Below the pieces are notes generated by a model. The model was not told the origin of the DNA. It worked only from the letters and a program-made list of their open reading frames with translations, and made no database searches. Positions 31,006-37,865 of a DNA stretch of 64,000 nt are shown here, one piece after another. Both the position numbers and the translations under genes were made by a program. Source of the DNA: Actinophytocola sp036378875 (GTDB lineage: Bacteria > Actinomycetota > Actinomycetes > Mycobacteriales > Pseudonocardiaceae); NCBI RefSeq assembly GCF_036378875.1, contig NZ_DASUVO010000081.1, positions 134,562 to 198,561 of the forward strand. Reading direction: 5' to 3'. Numbering within the stretch: the stretch's first letter is position 1; each line of letters starts with the position of its first letter.

Positions 31006-32060
31006 CGAGGCAGGTCTCCTTCCCATGCGGCACGCAACAACGCGGTCAGGCTCACGAGGGTGACCGGCGCGGGGTTGCCGGCCGGGACGGCGGCGAGCAC
31101 GGCCCCGGCCGCCGTTTCGATACCGTGCTCGGGCATGGCGTAGTCACGCAACGCCACCGGTGCGTCCACTTCGGAACGCAGTGCGGCGAGTCCCTCGTTC
31201 GCCGACGGGGCGCCGAACGCCGCCGCGATGCGCCGTTCGGCCTCTGGCGCGTCGGGCCCGTTGAACGCCAGGACATGGGGGAGCACGATGGCGTGGGTCT
31301 GCGCGTGCGGCAGGTCGAACATGCCGCCGAGCACGTGGCAGATCTTGTGGTGCAGGCCCGAACCGGCCGAGGCGAACGCGACGGCGGACAGGTAGGCGCC
31401 GTACAGCGTCTGTTCCCGCCCGGCCAGCCCGACGGGGTCCGCGAAGACCTGGGGCAGCCCGGCGTTCAGTGCCCTGATCCCCTCCTCCGCCAACGCCGCG
31501 TCGATCGGGTCGGCCCGCGGCGCCCACATCGAGTCCACGCAGTGCGCCAACGCGTTGAGCCCCGACGCGACCGACATCCCCACCGGCAGCGTGCGCGTGA
31601 GCGACGCGTCGTACACCACCGTTCTCGGCAGCACGCGGTCGTCGACCCCGGTGGTCTTGCGGCCCTCCTCGGTGATCCCCCAGACGTTGGTGGCCTCCGA
31701 GCCGGCGTAGGTGGTGGGCACGGCGACGATCGGCAGGCCGGTGGTCAGCGCGACCGCCTTCGCGAGCCCCGTCGCGGAGCCGCCACCGATACAGACCAGG
31801 GCGTCGACGTCGTGCTCGGCCGCCACCTCGCGGGCACGGACCGCGGTCTCGACCGGCACGTGCATGACCACGTCGTGGTGCCACACCGCCACCGGCAGCC
31901 CGCCGGCGACCTGCTCGGCGAGCCATTTCCGGGCCGCGACGACCATCAGCCGGGAGACCCCGAGCTCCTTGATTTCCTCGGCAAGCTGCCCGGCCGCCTC
32001 CCCGGAGGCGAACCGAACCCGCTGCGGCAGGGTGTCGTGCACGAAACGAGCCACGGACAC
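31002..32060 (-). CDS. Maleylacetate reductase
   Basis: 352 aa iron-containing alcohol dehydrogenase-type fold. CIGGGSATGLAKAVAL binds the dinucleotide, VPTTYAGSEATNVWG is characteristic, and LHHKICHVLGGMFDLPHAQTHAIVLPH carries the metal-site His positions. It reduces maleylacetate to 3-oxoadipate. It is first in the two-gene hydroxyquinol operon. A TetR gene lies just upstream in the same orientation and may regulate it. Confidence 0.9.
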   Translation of the reverse strand: MSVARFVHDTLPQRVRFASGEAAGQLAEEIKELGVSRLMVVAARKWLAEQVAGGLPVAVWHHDVVMHVPVETAVRAREVAAEHDVDALVCIGGGSATGLAKAVALTTGLPIVAVPTTYAGSEATNVWGITEEGRKTTGVDDRVLPRTVVYDASLTRTLPVGMSVASGLNALAHCVDSMWAPRADPIDAALAEEGIRALNAGLPQVFADPVGLAGREQTLYGAYLSAVAFASAGSGLHHKICHVLGGMFDLPHAQTHAIVLPHVLAFNGPDAPEAERRIAAAFGAPSANEGLAALRSEVDAPVALRDYAMPEHGIETAAGAVLAAVPAGNPAPVTLVSLTALLRAAWEGDLPR

Positions 32061-32095
32061 GCCCGAAGTCTACCGACAACTCGCTCTCGGCACGG

Positions 32096-32650
32096 TCACG
32101 GTCGCAACGCGTGCCACAGCAACGACCACGCGTGGTCGGCGGTCCGGCGGCGCTGCTCGGCGGGCGTCTTCGCCACGAGCGCGGCCACGAGACTGACCGC
32201 CAGCATGACGTCCGCGGTGCGCACCGACCGGCGGACCTCGCCCGTCCGGCGAGCCCGGCGCAGGGAAGAGGCGATCGTGGCCTCGACCCGCCGGACGATC
32301 GCCGCGATCCTGGGGTCGTCGCGGGCCGGCGTGACCATGTCGACGAACGCCACGGACTCGGTCGTCCGCTCCGTGATCAACGCGACCAGATCGTCCAGTG
32401 TGGACGACGGGTCGGCGGCCACGGCCTCCAGCTCGGCGACGTTGTCCTCGAAGACCGCGATCGCGAGGCTGATCCGGTCGGGGAAGTGCCGGTACAGGCT
32501 GCCCTGCCCGACACCGGCCTTCTTGGTGACCGCGGACAGCGGCGCGTCGAAGCCCGCGTCGGCGAAGACCTCGCGTGCCGCGGCCACCAACGCCCGACGA
32601 TTGCCGGGAGCGGCCACGGGTCCACGATTCTCTCGACGCGGTGCGGGCAC
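32096..32650 (-). CDS. TetR-family regulator
   Basis: 184 aa from GTG 32650. The helix-turn-helix is ALVAAAREVFADAGFDAPLSAVTKKAGVGQGSLYRHFPDRI; the remaining helices are ligand domain. An ATG at 32671 is in frame but lies inside the operator palindrome 32662-32683, so the later start is preferred. It is divergent from the KstD-like gene and 35 bp upstream of the hydroxyquinol operon; either or both may be targets. Confidence 0.8.
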   Translation of the reverse strand: MPAPRRENRGPVAAPGNRRALVAAAREVFADAGFDAPLSAVTKKAGVGQGSLYRHFPDRISLAIAVFEDNVAELEAVAADPSSTLDDLVALITERTTESVAFVDMVTPARDDPRIAAIVRRVEATIASSLRRARRTGEVRRSVRTADVMLAVSLVAALVAKTPAEQRRRTADHAWSLLWHALRP

Positions 32651-32661
32651 CGGTCTACTGT

Positions 32662-32683
32662 AACCGGACATCGCTGTCCGGTT
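32662..32683. promoter_or_regulatory. Operator between tetR and the KstD-like gene
   Basis: AACCGGACA-TCGC-TGTCCGGTT, a perfect 9-4-9 inverted repeat in the 52-bp divergent gap. Likely binding site of the adjacent TetR protein. Confidence 0.7.
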
Positions 32684-32702
32684 GGGTTCCGAGAGGACGT
32701 TC

Positions 32703-34343
32703 ATGAGCAACACATGGGACACCGAGGTGGACGTTCTCGTCGTGGGCTCCGGCGCGGCCGGGCTGTCCGCGGCGATCAGGGCCGCCGATGCCGGGCTGCG
32801 CACGGTGGTGCTGGAGAGCACCGAGAAGTGGGGCGGCACCACGAACCTGTCCGGTGGTGGGTTGTGGATGCCGACCAACCCGCTCATGAAGGTGCCCGAC
32901 TCCGTCGACGACGCGTTGACCTATATGGACGCCGTCATCGGCGACGTCGGACCGGCCAGTTCCCCGGAACGCCGGCGCGCGTACGTCGAGTCGGTGCCGG
33001 AGGTCGTCGGGTTCCTCGCCCGGCACGGAGTGCGGTGGGCGGTCGCGAAGGACTACCCCGACTACTACCCGGACCGGCCAGGCGGCAAGATCGGCCGGAG
33101 CATCGAGTCCGAGCCGTTCAACGCGAAGTTACTGGGGGACTGGGTCGAGCAGTCGCGGTGCGACGAGTCGGTGCCGCTGCCGCTGAAGACCGACGACGTC
33201 TGGCTGCTCACACGCGCGTGGTCGACGTGGAGCGGCTTCGCGCGGGGCGTGCGGTTCTTCTTCCGGACGCTCGGCGGGGTGGTGCGTGGGAAGAAGCTGT
33301 ACGGGATCGGCGCCGCCCTGGTGCTGAGCCTCATGCACATCGTGCGCAAGCAGGGCACCGAGGTCCTGCTGAGCACTCCGCTGAAGTCCCTCGTCGTCGA
33401 GGACGGCGTGGTGGTCGGCGTGGTGGCGTCCCGACCGGACGGGTCGACGCTGCGGATCCGGGCCACGGACGGGGTGGTGCTCGCCGCCGGCGGGTTCGCC
33501 CACAACACGCAGTGGCGCCAGAAGTACCACGGGGTGCCCGGGTACAGCTCGGCCGCCGCCGGCGACCTCGGCTCCGCCATCGAGATCGCCGAGGAAGCCG
33601 GCGCGCGGCTCGCTCTCATGGACGACGCCTGGTGGGGCGGGTCGGTGCCGAGTCCCGACCCCGACGGCAAGGCCATGTTCGCCGTGGCCGAGCGGTCGAT
33701 GCCGTTCGGCATCGTGGTCGACTCGCAGGGCAGCCGGTACACCAACGAGTCCGCCAGCTACATCGACTTCGGACACGCCATGCTGGAGCGGGACAAGACG
33801 GTGCCGGCCGTGCCGTCCTGGCTCATCGTCGACGCGCGCAACCGCCGCCGCTACCTCAACTCCGCGCTGGCGCAGGGCGGTAAGAAGCTGCGGGAGGCCG
33901 GCATCGTCCGCAAGGCCGCCACCATCGAGGAACTGGCGACCATGCTGGACATGCCGAAGCTGCGGTCCACTGTGGACCGGTTCAACGGGTTCGCCCGCGA
34001 CGGCGAGGACCTCGACTTCGGCCGCGGCCGCACCGCCTACGACCGGTACTACGGCGACCCGAGGGTGAAGCCCAACCCCAACCTCGGCACGCTCGAGAAA
34101 GGACCGTTCACCGCGATCCAGCTGGTGCCCGGCGACCTCGGCACCAAGGGTGGCCTGCTCACCGACGCCGACGCGCGGGTGCTCGACACGTCCGGGGCGG
34201 TCATCCCGGGGCTGTACGCCGCCGGCAACACGACCGCCTCGGTGATGGGGCGTACGTATCCCGGTCCCGGTTCGACTATTGGGCCCGCGGTCGTATTTGG
34301 TTACCGGGCCGCTGAGCACGCGGCGACTCGGCACGACCGCTGA
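32703..34343 (+). CDS. KstD-like FAD-dependent ketosteroid dehydrogenase family protein
   Basis: 546 aa from ATG 32703 (GAGAGGAC upstream). VVGSGAAGLSAAIRAADAG binds FAD and KWGGTTNLSGGGLWMP is family-typical. The C-terminal YAAGNTTASVMGRTYPGPGS.IGPA includes the Tyr and Gly of the YxGPG motif that are catalytic in 3-ketosteroid delta1-dehydrogenase. It may desaturate a ketosteroid or another cyclic ketone. No other ring-degrading steroid genes (hsaA-D, kshAB) are nearby, so the substrate is uncertain. Its last 68 nt overlap the convergent membrane-protein gene. Confidence 0.8.
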   Translation: MSNTWDTEVDVLVVGSGAAGLSAAIRAADAGLRTVVLESTEKWGGTTNLSGGGLWMPTNPLMKVPDSVDDALTYMDAVIGDVGPASSPERRRAYVESVPEVVGFLARHGVRWAVAKDYPDYYPDRPGGKIGRSIESEPFNAKLLGDWVEQSRCDESVPLPLKTDDVWLLTRAWSTWSGFARGVRFFFRTLGGVVRGKKLYGIGAALVLSLMHIVRKQGTEVLLSTPLKSLVVEDGVVVGVVASRPDGSTLRIRATDGVVLAAGGFAHNTQWRQKYHGVPGYSSAAAGDLGSAIEIAEEAGARLALMDDAWWGGSVPSPDPDGKAMFAVAERSMPFGIVVDSQGSRYTNESASYIDFGHAMLERDKTVPAVPSWLIVDARNRRRYLNSALAQGGKKLREAGIVRKAATIEELATMLDMPKLRSTVDRFNGFARDGEDLDFGRGRTAYDRYYGDPRVKPNPNLGTLEKGPFTAIQLVPGDLGTKGGLLTDADARVLDTSGAVIPGLYAAGNTTASVMGRTYPGPGSTIGPAVVFGYRAAEHAATRHDR

Positions 34344-35070
34344 GCGTCTCGTGTGCCACCAGGACGCCGCCAACGAACGCGATCGGCATGACGATGATCG
34401 CGGCCAGCGGGATCATGCACAGGAGTGACGCCGGCAGTCCCAGACCGATCGCCAGACCACGTCGCTCGCGCAGTGCCGTTCGCCGCTGCCGCAGGTCCAT
34501 GCCGCGGCGGTAGAACGGCACCGCGACGAGTTCGAGCGCCAGGAACCACGCGGTCACCAACGCCAGGAGCACCGGCACGACGGTCTGCCCGACCACCGGG
34601 ATGAAGCCCGCCACGACCAGCGGGATCGTGAACAGCAGCGACCGGAGCACGAGCAGCAGACCGTCCCGGATGCCCAGCCACAGCAGCCGCCACCACGGCA
34701 GGTCCACCACGCCGGGCGGGCCGTCGAGGTCGTCCTCGACCTTCTCCGCGATCATCTCGTAGAAGGGGCCGCCGATGGCCAGCGTCAGCGCCGAGAAGGT
34801 GATCATGCCGATGACCAGCGACGCGCCCACCAGCCCGATACCGGCCACCACGCGGACGATCGCCTGCCAGGTGTCCGACCAGTCGTCGGCGAACGGGGTG
34901 ACCGCCGCAGCGACGTCGTCGATCAAGTAGACCAGCGCGATCATGCCGCCCAGCAGCACCAGCGTGGTCAGCACCGCGGGCAGCGCGCCCAGCAACAGCA
35001 GCTTCGGTTTGCGCAGCAGGATGCCCAGACCACGCCCGAACATTCGAACACCAGAGAAGAAGTCCCGCAC
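34276..35070 (-). CDS. EI24/CysZ-like membrane protein
   Basis: 264 aa. It begins MRDFFSGVRMFGRGLGILLRKP, followed by about six membrane segments and the conserved GGPFYEMIAEKVED and FIPVVGQTVVPVLLALVTAWFLALELV. These are characteristic of the EI24 domain family (CysZ-like sulfate permeases and actinobacterial relatives). The N-terminal half lines up well; substrate is not predictable. It converges with and overlaps the KstD-like gene by 68 nt. Confidence 0.8.
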   Translation of the reverse strand: MRDFFSGVRMFGRGLGILLRKPKLLLLGALPAVLTTLVLLGGMIALVYLIDDVAAAVTPFADDWSDTWQAIVRVVAGIGLVGASLVIGMITFSALTLAIGGPFYEMIAEKVEDDLDGPPGVVDLPWWRLLWLGIRDGLLLVLRSLLFTIPLVVAGFIPVVGQTVVPVLLALVTAWFLALELVAVPFYRRGMDLRQRRTALRERRGLAIGLGLPASLLCMIPLAAIIVMPIAFVGGVLVAHETLSGRAESPRAQRPGNQIRPRAQ

Positions 35071-35092
35071 GGAGTACTTCTACCAGCGAGCC

Positions 35093-35848
35093 CTACGCCG
35101 CCGTGAAGCCGCCGTCCACCGGGTAGAAGCCGCCCGTGCAGAACGACGCGGCGTCCGAGCACAGCCATGCCACCAGCTCGGCCACCTCCCTCGGCTCGCC
35201 GAGGCGCTTGCTCGGGTTGCCCGCCGCCAGGGCCCGCTTGCCGGCCTCGTCCTGGTGCGCGTCCACCAGCGGCGTGCGGATGACACCCGGGCCCACCGCG
35301 TTGACCCGTACGCCCTTTGTGGCGGAGTCGAGTGCCGCGGCCCTCGTCAGGCCCAGGACGCCGTGCTTGGCGGCGACGTAGGCGGGCAGCGACCACTGGC
35401 CGGCCACCGCGAAGATCGACGCCATGTTCACCACCGCGCCCTCGCCCGCCGCGACCATGTGGCCGAGCTCGGCGCGCAGGCAGTAGAAGACGCCGTCCAG
35501 GTCGACCGACAGCACCCGCCGCCACACGTCGACGTCGTAGTTCTCCACCGGGGCGTGGTCGCCGCCGATGCCCGCGTTGTTGACCGCGATGTGCAGGCCA
35601 CCCAGCTCGGTCACCACCTGTTCCACCAGGCGTTCGCACTGCCGGGGGTCGGTGACGTCGACCGGGTACGGGACCGCCGTCCCGCCTGCGCCCTGGATGT
35701 CCTCCGCGACGGCTCTCGCCGCGGCCGGGCCGAGGTCGGCCACCGCCACCGCGGCGCCGCGCTCGGCGAGCGTGTGGGCGCAGGCCGCGCCGATGCCGGA
35801 GCCGCCGCCTGTCACCAGTGCCACCTTGCCGCGCATGTCGCTCCTCAC
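35093..35848 (-). CDS. SDR-family oxidoreductase
   Basis: 251 aa classical short-chain dehydrogenase. TGGGSGIG binds NAD(P); NNAG, the Ser in VVNMASIF, YVAAK and PGVIRTPLV follow in the usual positions; the end is GGFYPVDGGFTAA. GTG 35848 overlaps the alcohol dehydrogenase stop (GTGA), making a two-gene unit. Substrate unknown. Confidence 0.85.
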   Translation of the reverse strand: MRSDMRGKVALVTGGGSGIGAACAHTLAERGAAVAVADLGPAAARAVAEDIQGAGGTAVPYPVDVTDPRQCERLVEQVVTELGGLHIAVNNAGIGGDHAPVENYDVDVWRRVLSVDLDGVFYCLRAELGHMVAAGEGAVVNMASIFAVAGQWSLPAYVAAKHGVLGLTRAAALDSATKGVRVNAVGPGVIRTPLVDAHQDEAGKRALAAGNPSKRLGEPREVAELVAWLCSDAASFCTGGFYPVDGGFTAA

Positions 35849-36894
35849 TGATCGGGGACGAGAACCGCCCGCCCGCGGACCGTGCCGGCACGCAGGCGGG
35901 CCAGGGCTTCCGGCGCGGCGGACAGCGGGAACTCCTCGACCGTGACCCGCAGCCTGCCGGCCTGTGCGAGCGCCACCACCGCGCCCAGTTCCGGGCGGGT
36001 GCCCCAGAACGGCAGCGACACCCGTGCCCCCGCGGGAAGTCGCCCGCCCTTGCCCACCGTCAGTTGGCCGCCTGCGCTGCCGACCACCACCAGGTCACCG
36101 CCGGCACGCACGCTCGCCGCCGCCAGTGCCATCGTGGAGTCGCTGCCGACGAAGTCGAGCACCGCGTCGAGGCCCACACCGTGGTTCGCGGCACGCAGGA
36201 CCCGGTGGGTGTCGCGACGGGCCAGTGTCGCCAGCTCCGCGCCCGACTCGTGGGCCAGCTCCAGCGCGGACTCCCGGTTGTCGACCGCCAGCACGCGGGC
36301 GGGGGTGATGGCGCGGAGGATCTGCACGGCGAGGTGGCCCAGGCCGCCGGTGCCGATCACCGCCACCGCCGAACCCGGGTCGAGCCGCAGCGCGGCGACC
36401 GCGTGGTAGGGCGTCAGGCCCGCGTCGGACAGCGGCGCCGCCTGCGTCGGGGAGAGGTCACCGGTCGGGACGAGGTAGCGCGCCGACGGGACGAGTACGT
36501 ACTCGGCCATCCCGCCGTCCCGCCCCAGCCCCACACCTGCCCAGCCCAGCGTGCCGCGGCGGTCGCAGTAGTTGTCCGCGCCCGCCTCGCACCGGGCGCA
36601 CTCGCCGCAGCCCCACGGGCCGTAGACCGCCACCGGGGCGCCCACCTCGACGCCGGTCGCGGCCGGGCCGACGGCGGCGACCTGTCCGGCGATCTCGTGT
36701 CCGAGTGTGAACGGTGGCCGGAAGCCGAAGGTGTCCTCGGCCGCGTCGATGACATGCAGGTCCGAGTGGCAGGCGCCCGCGGCGAGAACACGCACCAGGA
36801 CCTCGTCGTTCCCCGGTGTCGGCACCTCGACCTCGACCAGCGCGGGCCTGCCCGGCGCGGTGAGTCTGAACGCTCGCACGGGGTCATCGTACAT
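35845..36894 (-). CDS. Zinc-dependent alcohol dehydrogenase
   Basis: 349 aa from ATG 36894. Catalytic zinc residues lie in AGACHSDLHV and TLGHEIAGQV; structural zinc Cys lie in CGECARCEAGADNYC. The NAD motif is VIGTGGLGHLAVQI. A GTG 12 nt upstream is also possible, but it lies within a TGAACT-type operator. The gene diverges from the Liv transporter across a 92-bp spacer and may be controlled by the same regulator. Confidence 0.87.
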   Translation of the reverse strand: MYDDPVRAFRLTAPGRPALVEVEVPTPGNDEVLVRVLAAGACHSDLHVIDAAEDTFGFRPPFTLGHEIAGQVAAVGPAATGVEVGAPVAVYGPWGCGECARCEAGADNYCDRRGTLGWAGVGLGRDGGMAEYVLVPSARYLVPTGDLSPTQAAPLSDAGLTPYHAVAALRLDPGSAVAVIGTGGLGHLAVQILRAITPARVLAVDNRESALELAHESGAELATLARRDTHRVLRAANHGVGLDAVLDFVGSDSTMALAAASVRAGGDLVVVGSAGGQLTVGKGGRLPAGARVSLPFWGTRPELGAVVALAQAGRLRVTVEEFPLSAAPEALARLRAGTVRGRAVLVPDQ

Positions 36895-36896
36895 AC

Positions 36897-36910
36897 CTGA
36901 ACTCACTTCG
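36897..36910. promoter_or_regulatory. TGAACT-type operator, adh side
   Basis: CTGAACTCACTTCG, a two-mismatch copy of the TGAACTGANNTCA motif, directly at the adh start. Confidence 0.4.
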
Positions 36911-36950
36911 ATGCACTCTTGCTCGCCCCGCGTACAGCCGCTACCGTGAG

Positions 36951-36965
36951 TTGAACTGAGTTCAA
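36951..36965. promoter_or_regulatory. TGAACT-type operator of the Liv operon
   Basis: TTGAAC-TGA-GTTCAA, a perfect 6-3-6 inverted repeat, 21 bp before GTG 36987. The best-formed member of the motif family found also at 49611, 52875 and 52927. Confidence 0.65.
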
Positions 36966-36986
36966 TTGGCCTAGGAGACGATCGGT

Positions 36987-37856
36987 GTGGATCAGCTCTT
37001 TCTCGTCCTCGTGAGCGGGGTGGCCAGTGGCGCCATCTACGGGTTGATGGGGCTCGGGCTGGTGATCATCTATCGGGCGACGGACGTGGTGAACTTCGCG
37101 CTCGCCAGTCTCGCGACGCTCGGTCTGTACGTGGCGGTCACCTTCTCCGACAACGAGGTCGCGGTGCTGGTCGGCGTCCTCGCCGCGGTGGCCTCGACCG
37201 TCGTCGCCGGGTTGGTCATCCGCGAGGCCATCGTCCGGCCGCTCGGGCAGGGGCAGCTGTTCGCCGCGTTGGTGCTGATGATGGGCGTCGCGCTGATCGC
37301 GGACACCGTGGTCACCGAGATCTGGGGCACCGAACCGCGAAGCTTCCCCAACCTGGTCGACGGCACCGTGCGCTTCGGGTCGGCCGCGTTGCCGGCGCAG
37401 AGCCTGGTCACCATCGCCGTCGCCGGGGTCGCCATGGCGCTGGTCGCCTACCTTTTCGGGCGCACCACGCACGGTTCGGCCATGCGTGCCGTCGCCGAGT
37501 CCGCGGAAAGCGCGCAGGCATTGGGAATCAGCGCGCAACGCGTCGGGCGAATGGCGTGGGCGCTGGGCCTCGGGCTCGGCGCGCTCGCAGCCTGCCTGTA
37601 CGCGCCGAGAGTGGGGCTGACACCGGCCGTGCTGTCCGCGCCGCTGTTCCGGGCGTTCGCCGGGATCTTCCTCGGTGGCCTCAACAGCATGTACGGCGCC
37701 GTGGTCGGCGGGCTCATGATCGGCGTGTTGGAGAACATGGCCGCCAGCTACGTCTCGGCCAGCTTCCGCGACACGTTCGTGTTCACGTTCACCATCCTCG
37801 TCCTGCTGATCCGGCCCCAGGGCCTGTTCGGCACGCGCACGTTCCAACGGGTCTGA
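36987..37856 (+). CDS. livH: Branched-chain amino acid-type ABC permease (LivH family)
   Basis: 289 aa, about eight membrane segments. Family blocks are GVASGAIYGLMGLGLVIIYRATDVVNFA, GSAMRAVAESAESAQALGIS and FAGIFLGGLNSMYGAVVGGLMIGVLEN. First gene of a long operon encoding fatty-acid-like catabolism enzymes, so this uptake system more likely carries an organic acid than leucine. The binding lipoprotein is encoded at the far end (52963). The next gene starts 9 nt downstream. Confidence 0.88.
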   Translation: MDQLFLVLVSGVASGAIYGLMGLGLVIIYRATDVVNFALASLATLGLYVAVTFSDNEVAVLVGVLAAVASTVVAGLVIREAIVRPLGQGQLFAALVLMMGVALIADTVVTEIWGTEPRSFPNLVDGTVRFGSAALPAQSLVTIAVAGVAMALVAYLFGRTTHGSAMRAVAESAESAQALGISAQRVGRMAWALGLGLGALAACLYAPRVGLTPAVLSAPLFRAFAGIFLGGLNSMYGAVVGGLMIGVLENMAASYVSASFRDTFVFTFTILVLLIRPQGLFGTRTFQRV

Positions 37857-37865
37857 GGGGGCGTC

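Noticed and set aside
32671..32671. ATG 32671 as start of the TetR gene
   Set aside because: It lies inside the perfect operator palindrome; GTG 32650 leaves the operator non-coding and still includes the whole DNA-binding domain.
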